Shown one piece after another: positions 49,251 to 59,181 of a stretch of 64,000 nucleotides of DNA. The notes under the pieces are model-generated. The model had not been told where the DNA came from and made no database searches. It worked only from the letters and a program-made list of their open reading frames with translations. Origin of the DNA: Conservatibacter flavescens (GTDB lineage Bacteria; Pseudomonadota; Gammaproteobacteria; Enterobacterales; Pasteurellaceae). The position numbers were made by a program, and so were the translations under genes. Positions within the stretch are counted from its first letter, which is position 1. Each line of letters starts with the position of its first letter. The DNA lies in NCBI RefSeq assembly GCF_002795425.1, contig NZ_PHHA01000028.1, forward strand, positions 39,671 to 103,670, written 5' to 3'.

Positions 49251-50205
49251 ACCAGCCCTTCCGATGTAATGGATCAAATAAAAAAGCGACAAGATCACTC
49301 AATTGATTGACCGCAATAATTAATAAACCAATCACCATAATACTGGCGGAAATCGCATTATAATCTTCCTGAGCTAATGCGTCGATTAACCAACGCCCAA
49401 TACCAGGCCAACCAAATACATTTTCAATCAACATACAATGGGCCATCACTAATGTAAAAATTCGTGGAAATTGTGGCACAATCAGCGGCAATGTATTACG
49501 CAATACCAATTTGCGCATAATCTTAAACTTTGACCAACCTCGTGTCGCGGCAACCTTAACAAAATTTTCTCGCATTAAAAATTCTGCCCGCTGTTGCACT
49601 AAACGTGTCATTTCCATAGTAGGTGAAATCATTAAGACTAATGTTGGTAAGATCAAATGTTGTAATACATTTTGAATCACCTTAATTCGATAAGGTTGTT
49701 CCATAAACCACACATCAATTAGAGCAAATCCCGTCACTGTCTTAATTTCATAGAGTAAATTAAACTGTCCAACTGCCGCGATTTCCCAATGATATAACGC
49801 AGCAAAATACAACAATAAAGGCGCAATCCAAAATACCGGAACAGACAGTCCCAAAGAGGACACGGCGTGAATACTTTTTCCTAAGATATTTTGATGATTC
49901 CAAGCGCCTATCAATCCCAAAGGAATACCTAATAACAACGCCAATAAAATGGCGGTAATACAAAGTTCTACGGTTGGCGGCAATACCGTTAAAATTAATG
50001 TCAGTAATGATTCTCCACCGTTATAACTAATCCCTAAATTCCCTTGTAATACATCTCGGATATAACTGAAATAACCCAAATGAAAATGCGCGGTCAGCAA
50101 TTCTTGATTTAAAGGATCGCGTAACAAAATGTGATAGCTCACAAAGGATAAAATAAATAAGGTTAAGACAATCAGAAATAAACGGCGAGCCAAAGAAAAA
50201 ATCAT
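49240..50205 (-). CDS. sapB: Sap transporter permease SapB
   Basis: A 321-residue permease with six helices and the EAA loop block FVKVAATRGWSKFKIMRKLVLRNTLPLIV. It pairs with SapC in the inner membrane. Its start overlaps the sapA stop by four bases (ATGA), showing tight coupling in the operon. Confidence 0.94.
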   Translation of the reverse strand: MIFSLARRLFLIVLTLFILSFVSYHILLRDPLNQELLTAHFHLGYFSYIRDVLQGNLGISYNGGESLLTLILTVLPPTVELCITAILLALLLGIPLGLIGAWNHQNILGKSIHAVSSLGLSVPVFWIAPLLLYFAALYHWEIAAVGQFNLLYEIKTVTGFALIDVWFMEQPYRIKVIQNVLQHLILPTLVLMISPTMEMTRLVQQRAEFLMRENFVKVAATRGWSKFKIMRKLVLRNTLPLIVPQFPRIFTLVMAHCMLIENVFGWPGIGRWLIDALAQEDYNAISASIMVIGLLIIAVNQLSDLVAFLFDPLHRKGWYAR

Positions 50206-51899
50206 GGCTTCCCTCCTTGTTTTGTCAAGGATAAGGTTTCAAAACGAATACTGCCAAATGCAGACATATTTAAGCCTTTTACCCGACTATCGGCTATCAA
50301 TACACGCTTCACATTCGCAATGGGCACAATGGGAACTTGTTCAAAAATCGTTTGTTGTGCAATATTATAATCCAAATTACGCGTTAATGTGCCACGATGT
50401 CGAAGTGCTCGATCAATCATGTCATCAAATGGGCGATAACACCAATTTGATAAATTCGTTACTTCATTTTGTGTGCCACAACTTAAAATGGGGCGTAAAA
50501 AGGTATCGGGATCAAAAGTCCCCGCTAGCCAACCGGTTAAGATCAAATCATAGTCTTCCGTTTTCGCCTGTAACTGTTGCATCAAATAGTTCCGTGATAC
50601 ATTTTTCACTTTAACATTGACACCAACTTTGGCCAAATCCATTCGGATCAACTCTGCCATTTTTATGGGCGCGGGGTTATAGACTTGCTCTTCATTCACC
50701 ACCCACATCGTCAAATCTAATTGGCGATCTGACAACACCGTTTTTGCCCACTGAGGATCGTAATCGTAGTCAAAGCGTTGAGTTTTATTGTTCACCGCCC
50801 AAGAAATTTGTGGAATAATCCCTTCAGCGACAGTTGCGGTATCATAATAAATATGACGAACAATGCGATGACGATCGATACTTTTGGCTATCGCACGGCG
50901 CAACAATATATCGTTCATTGCCTCTTTCTGAAAATTAAAGGCCAAGAAAGATAAATTCATACCTTCTGTCGACTGCACTAAAAAACGTGAATTATCTTCT
51001 TTAAATAGTCCCAGTTGGCTGACTTCAGGGAATGCGACAATCTGACATTCTCCGTTAAAAAACTTCGCCAAACGCCCAATACGACTAGTGGACACATCAA
51101 TAACAATATTTTCAATTTGAGGTTTTTTACGCCAATAATTTTCATTGCGTACTAAACGCACCACTTGATTACGCATATAATTTTTAAGTTGATAAGGCCC
51201 CGTCCCTACGGGCAACAAATCTAACTGGGCTAAATTATTATCTGCATTTAGCTGTAATGCATATTCACGGGAAAAAATAATGGCATATTGGCTTGCCAAA
51301 TGGGAAAGAATTGAAGCATCAGGCGAAAATAATCGAATTTCGACCTGATAAGGCCCCACTGCTCGTACGCTTTCAATCTTACTTTTCAAATTAATACTTT
51401 CAAAGTAAGGGAAACGGGCTTTTTTGACCAAATTATTAAAAATCGTATATTGAGGACTATCAAAAGCTCGCGCATTATCTAACGTTGGCAAATCCTCATT
51501 ATGCCCCAATACTCGATTTAAAGAGAAAACCACATCTTCTGCATTAAAATCACGCGTAGGGGTAAACCATTCGGTATAATGAAATTTCACCCCTCGTCGC
51601 AAATTAATAGTGATGACTTTGCCATCTAATGAGACATGATAAGACTGCGCAAGTACGGGCGTGACCTCAGAAGTATGATTTTTTATTTCAAAAAGCTTGT
51701 TATATATCTGTTCCGTCACCACATTCATACTTGTACCGGCATCGGCTGTTTGTGGATTAAAAGAAAATCCGGAAGCATGAGTACAATAAATGAGACCGTT
51801 TTGAGTCAGTTCGTCTGGCACACGTGGCGCAGCCAAAACCTCTGTGGCCCCACATGCCATAATGGAAACGGCTGCAAAAAAACACTTGATATTCCACAT
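50202..51899 (-). CDS. sapA: Sap transporter periplasmic binding protein SapA
   Basis: A 565-residue extracytoplasmic solute-binding protein (SBP family 5) with a signal peptide ending at VLAAPR near residue 24. Blocks include TEQIYNKLFEI, LRRGVKFHYTEWFTPTRDFNAEDVVFSLNRV and GTGPYQLKNY. In non-typeable H. influenzae SapA binds antimicrobial peptides and haem for import and degradation. First gene of sapABCDF; divergent from pspB with 78 bases between. Confidence 0.94.
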   Translation of the reverse strand: MWNIKCFFAAVSIMACGATEVLAAPRVPDELTQNGLIYCTHASGFSFNPQTADAGTSMNVVTEQIYNKLFEIKNHTSEVTPVLAQSYHVSLDGKVITINLRRGVKFHYTEWFTPTRDFNAEDVVFSLNRVLGHNEDLPTLDNARAFDSPQYTIFNNLVKKARFPYFESINLKSKIESVRAVGPYQVEIRLFSPDASILSHLASQYAIIFSREYALQLNADNNLAQLDLLPVGTGPYQLKNYMRNQVVRLVRNENYWRKKPQIENIVIDVSTSRIGRLAKFFNGECQIVAFPEVSQLGLFKEDNSRFLVQSTEGMNLSFLAFNFQKEAMNDILLRRAIAKSIDRHRIVRHIYYDTATVAEGIIPQISWAVNNKTQRFDYDYDPQWAKTVLSDRQLDLTMWVVNEEQVYNPAPIKMAELIRMDLAKVGVNVKVKNVSRNYLMQQLQAKTEDYDLILTGWLAGTFDPDTFLRPILSCGTQNEVTNLSNWCYRPFDDMIDRALRHRGTLTRNLDYNIAQQTIFEQVPIVPIANVKRVLIADSRVKGLNMSAFGSIRFETLSLTKQGGKP

Positions 51900-51977
51900 A
51901 ATTCATTATCTTCTATTCATTATGAGAGAATTGTAAGATATATTAGAAAAATATGCTATTTTCATTTGGAGATGTTT

Positions 51978-52223
51978 ATGATTACAAGCTTTTTATTCCT
52001 TTCTGTCTCTGCGTTTTTAGTGTGCATACTTATCGTGCCATTTTGGTTATATTTGCACTATAAAAGCAGAAGCCAAATTCATATCAATTTGAGTATTGAA
52101 GAAAAACAGCAGCTACAACAACTAGAGAACGAGGCTAAACAATTAGCACAACGCATTAACACGCTAGAAGCGCTATTGGATTATCACCAACCCAACTGGC
52201 GTACAGATACAACAAACCCCTAA
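51978..52223 (+). CDS. pspB: Phage shock protein B
   Basis: An 81-residue inner-membrane protein: one N-terminal helix (residues 2-25, ending WLYLHYKSR), then a leucine-zipper-like cytoplasmic coil (EEKQQLQQLENEAKQLAQRINTLEALLD) and the PspB-specific end HQPNWR. PspB and PspC sense envelope stress and bind PspA. ATG 51978 is placed 6 bases after GGAG; ATG 51972 is too close to that site. The open frame reaches far into the antisense of sapA, which is not coding here. No pspA or pspF lies between sapA and pspB. Confidence 0.9.
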   Translation: MITSFLFLSVSAFLVCILIVPFWLYLHYKSRSQIHINLSIEEKQQLQQLENEAKQLAQRINTLEALLDYHQPNWRTDTTNP

Positions 52224-52262
52224 CAATATTATTAAACGTCGAAAATATTTAAGGAGTACTTA

Positions 52263-52628
52263 ATGATTTATCGTTATCCTAAAGAAGGTCAAGTTTCAGG
52301 CGTTTGCTTAGGGCTTGCGCGTTATTTTGGTTTTGATGCTTGGGTTATCCGCTTAACTGTCATTATTTTATTTTTCTTTGGTGGTTATTTTTTCATGCCC
52401 TTACTCTATATTGCTGGCGCATTGTTAATGGAAAAAGCGCCAGATAACTACTATATATCGCCACCAAGTGCTTTATATAACGGCAATGGGACACAAACAA
52501 AATGGACATCACCAAGAACAGATAATAATCAAATCAAGCAATTATAGCTTGAATTTGCAGTATTAACCCAACGCACACAAAAACTTGAACACTATATAAA
52601 ATCAGATACATTTTCTAAAAATTGGTAA
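52263..52628 (+). pseudogene. pspC: Phage shock protein C interrupted by an in-frame amber codon
   Basis: The frame starts MIYRYPKEGQVSGVCLGLARYFGFD, a clear PspC domain with a membrane segment (about 30-58), and meets TAG at 52545-52547 after 94 residues. The same frame then continues LEFAVLTQRTQKLEHYIKSD up to TAA at 52626-52628, and this segment is the normal PspC C-terminus (compare LERYVTSDTF in E. coli). Read through, it would have 120 residues plus the TAG position, close to E. coli PspC (119). The distal TAA shares a base with the ycjX ATG, the coupling expected of an intact ancestor. Either a nonsense mutation, a sequence error, or suppression. Confidence 0.85.
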
Positions 52629-54043
52629 TGACTATGTTTAATCGTATTCAACGAGAAGTTAACGATATATTTAATCGAGGTTTTGACCGCACATTACGAC
52701 TGGCCGTTACAGGGCTCAGTCGCAGTGGAAAAACGGCATTTATTACGAGCCTTGTCAACCAACTCTTGAACATAAATTCGCAAGGTAATCATCACCTTGC
52801 GCTATTTGAGCCTGCGCGTAATAATCATATTATTGGTGTAAAACGAGTCTCTCAGCTCGACATGAAAATTCCTCGTTTTGATTATGATAATAACTTACGA
52901 GATTTACAGCAGACACCTCCCATTTGGCCTCAATCAACACGCGGCGTAAGCGAAACCCGTTTAGCTATTCGCTATTATCATCGCGATGGTTTAATGCGTC
53001 ATATTAAAGACACTGGCACACTCTATTTAGATATTTTCGATTATCCCGGTGAATGGTTGTTAGATCTTCCCTTGCTCGACTTAAACTTCCAACAATGGTC
53101 ACAAGATCTGCAACGACTTAACTTTGGACAACGTTCTATTCTGGCCCAAACCTGGTTAGCCAAAGTCGAACAGCTTGATCTTAGTGAGACTGCTGATGAA
53201 GATGTTTTGGCGCAGTTAGCAAAAGAATACACGGCTTATTTACATGCATGTAAAGCGGAGGGACTGCACTTTATTCAACCTGGACGCTTCGTCTTGCCTG
53301 GCGAGCTTGACGGCGCTCCCGCCTTACAATTCTTTCCTTTGCTTCATCTCAATGAAACGCAATGGCAGGAATTAAAAAATAAAGCTAGCTCAAAAAGTTA
53401 TTTTAGCCTATTAACCAAACGCTACGATTATTATCGCCAGCATATCGTTAAAGATTTCTATCAAGATTACTTTGCCCATTTTGATCGCCAAATTATCTTG
53501 GCCGATTGTTTAACGCCATTAAATCATAGCCGACAAGCCTTTAACGATATGCGCGAAGGTTTGCAGCATCTCTTCCAAAATTTTCATTATGGTAAGCGCA
53601 CATTATTACACCGTCTATTCTCTCCAAGAATTGATAAATTAATGTTTGTCGCAAGCAAAGCCGATCATATTACCAGCGATCAACTGCCTAATTTAGTTAG
53701 CCTTATGCGCCAATTAGTGCAAGAAGGCGGACGACATGTCGCATTTGAAGGTATTGAAACAGAATACTCCGCGATCGCTGCAATTCGAGCGACCAAGCAA
53801 GTCACCGTCACGCAAAATGGTAAACAGTTTAAAGCACTACAAGGTATTCGAACCAAAGATAAACAGCTTGTCACCCTTTATCCTGGCAGTGTGCCAAACA
53901 AGCTACCAACTGAACAGTTTTGGCAACAACAAACATTTGACTTTGACCAATTTGAACCACAGCCTTTAGTGGATAATGAGCTAATCCCTCATTTAAGAAT
54001 GGATGCTGTGTTACAATTCTTATTAGCGGATAAGCTACGCTAA
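52628..54043 (+). CDS. ycjX: YcjX-like P-loop NTPase (DUF463)
   Basis: A 471-residue protein with a P-loop GLSRSGKTAFITSL near residue 30 and FDYPGEWLLDLP as a switch-like block. YcjX is a GTPase-like, dynamin-related protein of the Psp regulon with no settled role. ATG 52628 overlaps the end of the pspC frame (TAATG); ATG 52634 is an alternative. Spacing to ycjF is 15 bases. Confidence 0.92.
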   Translation: MTMFNRIQREVNDIFNRGFDRTLRLAVTGLSRSGKTAFITSLVNQLLNINSQGNHHLALFEPARNNHIIGVKRVSQLDMKIPRFDYDNNLRDLQQTPPIWPQSTRGVSETRLAIRYYHRDGLMRHIKDTGTLYLDIFDYPGEWLLDLPLLDLNFQQWSQDLQRLNFGQRSILAQTWLAKVEQLDLSETADEDVLAQLAKEYTAYLHACKAEGLHFIQPGRFVLPGELDGAPALQFFPLLHLNETQWQELKNKASSKSYFSLLTKRYDYYRQHIVKDFYQDYFAHFDRQIILADCLTPLNHSRQAFNDMREGLQHLFQNFHYGKRTLLHRLFSPRIDKLMFVASKADHITSDQLPNLVSLMRQLVQEGGRHVAFEGIETEYSAIAAIRATKQVTVTQNGKQFKALQGIRTKDKQLVTLYPGSVPNKLPTEQFWQQQTFDFDQFEPQPLVDNELIPHLRMDAVLQFLLADKLR

Positions 54044-54058
54044 ATAAAAAGGAAAGTT

Positions 54059-55144
54059 ATGAGTAAACAAATTTTCAATGAAACGAATGACACTTACGAT
54101 ACCATCGACTCTCAACATCACTTCAAACCGAAACAGGAGTTTAGTGGTGATGAAACACAAATTGAGATCGATCCCATCGATAGCCAAGCTTTAGAAGGTG
54201 AATTACTTACCGATAAATTTGAACAAATTGTGAAACCGAAACCTCGTTGGTGGAAAAAAGTGCTAGGATTCACCGCACTTTTATTTTTAGCCGCCACTGT
54301 AGCACAATCTATCCAATGGGTAATCGACACTTGGCAACAAAACCAATGGATTTATTTCGCTTTTTCATTAGTTGGCTTATCGGTTGTTTTCGTTGGAATC
54401 ACAGCCATTATAAAAGAGTGGCGACGTTTGGTACGCTTAAAATCTCTTGCTGAAAATCAACAAAAGGGCAATCAAATTTTCCTTGAAGCCAATGCCAATG
54501 CCGCCCTAGATGACAGTGAAAAAGGCAAAGCCTTATGTTTAGATATTGCTCGAAATATGCAACTAAACTCACAACATCCCGCTCTTGTTCAATGGCAAAA
54601 TCATCTCAATGAAGCCCATACCGCGCAGGAAGTCACCTATTTATTTAGTGAAATGGTATTGCAAGATAGAGATCGTCAGGCTAAAAAACTGGTCAGTAAA
54701 AGTGCTGCAGAGTCTGCGGTTATCGTCGCCATTAGCCCACTTGCCTTAGTTGATATGTTTTTCGTCGCATGGCGCAATATTCGCATGATAAATAAAATCG
54801 CCAAAATCTATGGCATTGAACTTGGCTACTTTAGTCGCCTACGCTTAATGCGCATGATCTTACTCAATATCGCCTTTGCTGGTGCGACTGAACTGGTGCA
54901 TGAAATTGGTATGGATTGGCTCTCTCAAGATATCACTGCTAAGTTATCAGCGCGTGCAGCACAAGGGATCGGGGTAGGGCTTCTCACTGCTCGCTTAGGT
55001 ATCAAAACGATGGAGTTTTGCCGCCCACTCAGTTTTAAAAAAGATGAAAAACCTCGATTAAGTATAGTACATCGTGAATTACTCAACACGATTAAAACCA
55101 CTATATTAACTGGTAGCAAAATAAAAGAAAAAGACGTTCTATAA
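54059..55144 (+). CDS. ycjF: YcjF-family membrane protein (DUF697)
   Basis: A 361-residue protein with an acidic N-terminal 70 residues, two membrane helices (about 73-92 and 99-120), and a C-terminal DUF697 part (ESAVIVAISPLALVDMFFVAWRNIRMI). It is the constant partner of ycjX and stops one base before mfd. In E. coli tyrR follows ycjF; here tyrR is on the far side of sap. Uptake signal at 54272-54280. Confidence 0.9.
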   Translation: MSKQIFNETNDTYDTIDSQHHFKPKQEFSGDETQIEIDPIDSQALEGELLTDKFEQIVKPKPRWWKKVLGFTALLFLAATVAQSIQWVIDTWQQNQWIYFAFSLVGLSVVFVGITAIIKEWRRLVRLKSLAENQQKGNQIFLEANANAALDDSEKGKALCLDIARNMQLNSQHPALVQWQNHLNEAHTAQEVTYLFSEMVLQDRDRQAKKLVSKSAAESAVIVAISPLALVDMFFVAWRNIRMINKIAKIYGIELGYFSRLRLMRMILLNIAFAGATELVHEIGMDWLSQDITAKLSARAAQGIGVGLLTARLGIKTMEFCRPLSFKKDEKPRLSIVHRELLNTIKTTILTGSKIKEKDVL

Positions 55145-55145
55145 T

Positions 55146-58100
55146 ATGCATTATTTTAATCTCAACATTCCCACTCAGCCGCAAGATCATAAACTACTCG
55201 GCAACGTGCTCTCCCGTTCCGATAGTCTTGCAATTAGCGAAATTGCTCAACAATATCAAGGGTTAACCGTTGTTATCACGGCGGATACTCGAAGTGCCAT
55301 ACGATTAGAAAAAATTCTCCCAACTTTGACCGCACTTCCTGTCACGCTATTTCCTGATTGGGAAACGTTACCTTATGATAGCTTTTCACCACATCAGGAT
55401 ATTATTTCAGCCCGTCTGAGTGCACTCTTTCATCTACAACAAGCTAAACAAGGTATTTTTATTTTACCTATAAACAGCCTAATGCAACGGCTTTGTCCGC
55501 CAGAATATTTGGCGAATAACGTATTGTTAATCAAAAAAGGGGATCGGTTACGTATTGAAAAAATGCGTTTACAACTTGAAAGTGCTGGTTATCGTGCAGT
55601 CGAACAAGTTTGGGAACATGGGGAATATGCTGTACGTGGTGCTTTATTAGATCTTTTTCCAATGGGAAGTGCGGTGCCTTTTCGCCTAGATTTTTTTGAT
55701 GATGAAATTGATTCTATCCGCACATTTGATGTGGATAGTCAACGGACATCAGAAGAAATCCCCCAAATTAATCTATTGCCCGCTCATGAATTTCCAACTG
55801 ATGAAAAAGGTATTGAATTTTTTCGGAGTCAATTTAGAGAAACCTTTAGTGAGATTCGCCGAGATCCTGAACACATTTATCAGCAAATTAGTAAAGGTAC
55901 TCTCGTTGCTGGAATTGAGTATTGGCAACCTCTCTTTTTTGAAAAAATGGCCAGTTTGTTTGATTATCTACCTGAACAAACATTATTTGTGGATTTCGAT
56001 GACAACATGGCTCAAGGCGAGCGTTTTTACCAAGATGCTGAAAATCGCTTTGAAAGCCGTAAAATCGATCCAATGCGCCCATTACTTGCGCCTCAACAAC
56101 TATGGCTAAAAATTGATGAAATTAACCGCACTTTAAAAGGCTACCCTCGTTTAACCTTAAAAAAAGAAAAATTACGACACTCAGTCCGTCAACAAAATTT
56201 ACCTGTTACCTTATTACCTGAGCTGACAATCCAGCCTCAAAATAAAGAACCATTACAATTGTTACGACAATTTATGGAAAGCTTTAAGGGCAATATTCTA
56301 TTTTCGGTGGAAAGCGAAGGACGACGTGAAACCTTGTTAGATCTCCTTAAACCATTAAAACTGAAGCCGACACAAATTAAAAGCTTCGGTCATGATATGG
56401 AACATGCACAAAGTCTATGGATTAGTTCTCTTGATCAAGGATTCCTTATTGATAATACCCTTGCGATTATCACTGAAACTGAACTATTAGGCGAACGCGT
56501 ACAACAACGCAATCGCTCGAAACAAAAATCCGTTAACCCTGACACATTAATCCGGAATCTTGCTGAACTCAAAATTGGACAAGCCGTTGTCCATTTGGAA
56601 CACGGTGTCGGGCGTTATGGCGGCTTAGTGACAATTGAAAACAGCGGCATTACGGCAGAATATTTACTATTAATCTATGCAAATGAAGCAAAACTTTATG
56701 TGCCAGTATCGTCATTACATTTAATTAGCCGTTATGTAGGAGGTGCTGATGAAAATGCGCCTCTGCATAAGCTAGGTAGCGAAGCTTGGGTGCGTTCACG
56801 ACAAAAAGCAGCTGAAAAAATCCGTGATGTCGCAGCCGAATTATTAGATGTATATGCACAACGTGAAGCGCAAAAAGGGTTCGCTTTTCATTACGATCGA
56901 GAAGAAATGCAAAAATTTGCAGCAACCTTTCCTTTTGAAGAAACCCTCGATCAAGAAATGGCGATTAATGCCGTTATTGCTGATATGTGTCAAGCAAAAG
57001 CGATGGATCGTTTGGTATGTGGTGATGTCGGATTTGGCAAAACCGAAGTCGCTATGCGCGCTGCATTTTTAGCCATAATGAATGAAAAACAAGTTGCAAT
57101 GCTTGTTCCCACAACATTACTTGCCCAACAACATTATGATAATTTTAAAGATCGCTTCGCTAATCTCCCTATCAATGTAGAAGTGCTTTCTCGCTTTAAA
57201 ACAACCAAAGAGCAGAAACAAATTTTACAGGATTTACAAGATGGTAAAGTTGATATTCTCATTGGTACACATAAATTATTACAATCTGATGTCAATTTTA
57301 ATGATTTAGGATTACTTATCGTTGATGAAGAACACCGCTTTGGTGTGCGACAAAAAGAAAAAATCAAACAACTACGTGCCAATATTGATATTTTGACATT
57401 GACCGCCACTCCAATTCCTCGCACACTCAATATGGCGATGAATGGCATTCGAGATTTATCCATTATCTCAACGCCTCCAGCACGTCGCTTAACGATTAAA
57501 ACCTTTGTACGTCAATCTGATGATTTATTAATCCGAGAGGCCATTTTGCGCGAAATTCTACGTGGTGGACAAGTGTACTATTTACACAATGATGTGGCCA
57601 GCATTGAAAATTGTGCAGAAAAATTAACCGCACTTGTTCCCGAAGCGCGTATTACAATTGGACATGGCCAAATGCGTGAACGCGATCTCGAACGTGTTAT
57701 GTCTGATTTTTATCATCAACGTTTTAATGTACTCGTGTGTTCAACCATTATTGAAACAGGAATTGATGTACCTTCTGCCAATACGATTATCATTGAGCGT
57801 GCCGATCATTTTGGTTTAGCACAATTACATCAATTACGTGGACGCGTTGGACGCTCACATCACCAGGCCTATGCATATCTACTCACACCAAATCCAAAGG
57901 TTATGACCAAAGATGCCATAAAACGCCTTGAAGCCCTAGAAAGTCTCGATAATCTTGGCGCAGGGTTTATACTTGCAACCCATGACTTAGAAATTCGTGG
58001 CGCTGGAGAATTATTAGGCGCGGAACAAAGCGGCCAAATTGAAAGTCTTGGCTTTGCCCTCTATATGGATTTACTCGAAAGCGCTGTAGAAGCATTAAAA

Positions 58101-58574
58101 AACGGACGAGAACCGAGTTTAGAAGAACTTACACAATCTCAAGTAGAAATTGACTTACGCATTCCGGCTTTATTGCCTGAAGAATATTTGGCTGATGTCA
58201 ACATGCGTTTATCTTTTTACAAACGTATTGCAGGAGCCGATAATCAATCCGCGCTTAATGAACTCAAGGTGGAACTCATCGATCGCTTTGGCACCCTGCC
58301 TGATGCAACACAAAATCTGTTCCACATTGCGGAGCTTCGCCTGCAAGCCAAAACATTAAAAATCAACAAAATTGATGCCCATGCCCAAGGCGGTTTTATT
58401 GAATTTGCCCCAAATGCAGACATGGATCCAATAAAATTTATTCATCTCATTCAACAACAGCCGAATGTATATAAATTCGATGGTCCAAGTAAGTTTAGAT
58501 TTACAAAAACATTTGAGAGCTATAAAGCGCGATTGGATTTTGTGATAGATTTACTGAAAACCTTACTCCCGTAA
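55146..58574 (+). CDS. mfd: Transcription-repair coupling factor Mfd
   Basis: A 1142-residue translocase (E. coli 1148) that removes stalled RNA polymerase and recruits UvrA. The N-terminal UvrB-like module (LFPDWETLPYDSFSPHQDIISARL) precedes the polymerase-interacting domain (KIGQAVVHLEHGVGRYGGL), the SF2 motor (VCGDVGFGKTEVAMRAAF, LLIVDEEHRFGVRQKE, TLTATPIPRT, LHQLRGRVGRS) and the TRCF C-terminal domain. Four uptake signals lie inside: 55329, 55667, 56125 and 57627. Confidence 0.97.
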   Translation: MHYFNLNIPTQPQDHKLLGNVLSRSDSLAISEIAQQYQGLTVVITADTRSAIRLEKILPTLTALPVTLFPDWETLPYDSFSPHQDIISARLSALFHLQQAKQGIFILPINSLMQRLCPPEYLANNVLLIKKGDRLRIEKMRLQLESAGYRAVEQVWEHGEYAVRGALLDLFPMGSAVPFRLDFFDDEIDSIRTFDVDSQRTSEEIPQINLLPAHEFPTDEKGIEFFRSQFRETFSEIRRDPEHIYQQISKGTLVAGIEYWQPLFFEKMASLFDYLPEQTLFVDFDDNMAQGERFYQDAENRFESRKIDPMRPLLAPQQLWLKIDEINRTLKGYPRLTLKKEKLRHSVRQQNLPVTLLPELTIQPQNKEPLQLLRQFMESFKGNILFSVESEGRRETLLDLLKPLKLKPTQIKSFGHDMEHAQSLWISSLDQGFLIDNTLAIITETELLGERVQQRNRSKQKSVNPDTLIRNLAELKIGQAVVHLEHGVGRYGGLVTIENSGITAEYLLLIYANEAKLYVPVSSLHLISRYVGGADENAPLHKLGSEAWVRSRQKAAEKIRDVAAELLDVYAQREAQKGFAFHYDREEMQKFAATFPFEETLDQEMAINAVIADMCQAKAMDRLVCGDVGFGKTEVAMRAAFLAIMNEKQVAMLVPTTLLAQQHYDNFKDRFANLPINVEVLSRFKTTKEQKQILQDLQDGKVDILIGTHKLLQSDVNFNDLGLLIVDEEHRFGVRQKEKIKQLRANIDILTLTATPIPRTLNMAMNGIRDLSIISTPPARRLTIKTFVRQSDDLLIREAILREILRGGQVYYLHNDVASIENCAEKLTALVPEARITIGHGQMRERDLERVMSDFYHQRFNVLVCSTIIETGIDVPSANTIIIERADHFGLAQLHQLRGRVGRSHHQAYAYLLTPNPKVMTKDAIKRLEALESLDNLGAGFILATHDLEIRGAGELLGAEQSGQIESLGFALYMDLLESAVEALKNGREPSLEELTQSQVEIDLRIPALLPEEYLADVNMRLSFYKRIAGADNQSALNELKVELIDRFGTLPDATQNLFHIAELRLQAKTLKINKIDAHAQGGFIEFAPNADMDPIKFIHLIQQQPNVYKFDGPSKFRFTKTFESYKARLDFVIDLLKTLLP

Positions 58575-58580
58575 AATAAA

Positions 58581-58603
58581 TGGCTTGAGCATTCCTCAAG
58601 CCA
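58581..58603. terminator. Bidirectional stem-loop between mfd and rnhA
   Basis: TGGCTTGAG (58581-58589), loop CATTC, CTCAAGCCA (58595-58603): a perfect 9-bp stem between converging stops. A short A-rich flank lies on the mfd side, giving a weak U tract only on the minus strand. Confidence 0.6.
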
Positions 58604-58651
58604 ATAACCAATCTATTACGAGTCAAAAATAAACACTGTTTACCTGAAGAG

Positions 58652-59116
58652 TTATTCAGGCTGATAACCTATATCATCAAGTGTTGGGTTTTGCGCCCCC
58701 TGTTTCGCCAGTTCATCGCAAATTTCATTTTCTCGATGTCCCGCGTGTCCTTTCACCCATTGCCAATCCATATGGTGCTTTTGAATGGCTTGATCTAACG
58801 CTATCCACAAATCTTGATTTTTAACCGCTTTACCTGTACTTGTCTTCCAATTATTTTTCTTCCAATTAAAAATCCATTGAGTGATACCATTTTTCATATA
58901 CTGGCTGTCGCTGTACAACACTACATGACATGGCTCAGTCAAACAACTTAATGCCTCAATAACTGCACGTAATTCCATGCGATTATTCGTTGTAAGTCGA
59001 TAACCTTGAGAAATCTGTTTTTCATGTTGCTTATAGCGCAATAAAATGCCAATACCGCCAGTACCGGGATTACCTAAACAAGAACCGTCTGTAAAAATTT
59101 CAATCTTTTTTTGCAT
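58652..59116 (-). CDS. rnhA: Ribonuclease HI
   Basis: A 154-residue enzyme that cuts RNA in RNA:DNA hybrids. Catalytic DEDD residues are visible: D10 ([11 protein letters not shown]), E48 ([11 protein letters not shown]), D70 (YSDSQYM) and the last Asp in NEICDELA near 134. Divergent from dnaQ with a 65-base promoter region, the same arrangement as in E. coli. Confidence 0.97.
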   Translation of the reverse strand: MQKKIEIFTDGSCLGNPGTGGIGILLRYKQHEKQISQGYRLTTNNRMELRAVIEALSCLTEPCHVVLYSDSQYMKNGITQWIFNWKKNNWKTSTGKAVKNQDLWIALDQAIQKHHMDWQWVKGHAGHRENEICDELAKQGAQNPTLDDIGYQPE

Positions 59117-59181
59117 AAATCTTTGTTACAATAGAAGTCTATTTGTTGTCATAACACGAAGATCATAACCTAAAAATTATC

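Noticed and set aside
50204..50614. 136-codon plus-strand frame inside sapA
   Set aside because: Shadow of sapA; no recognisable protein.
51636..51977. Longer upstream start for pspB
   Set aside because: The added 114 residues are antisense to sapA and unlike any PspB; GGAG supports the start at 51978.
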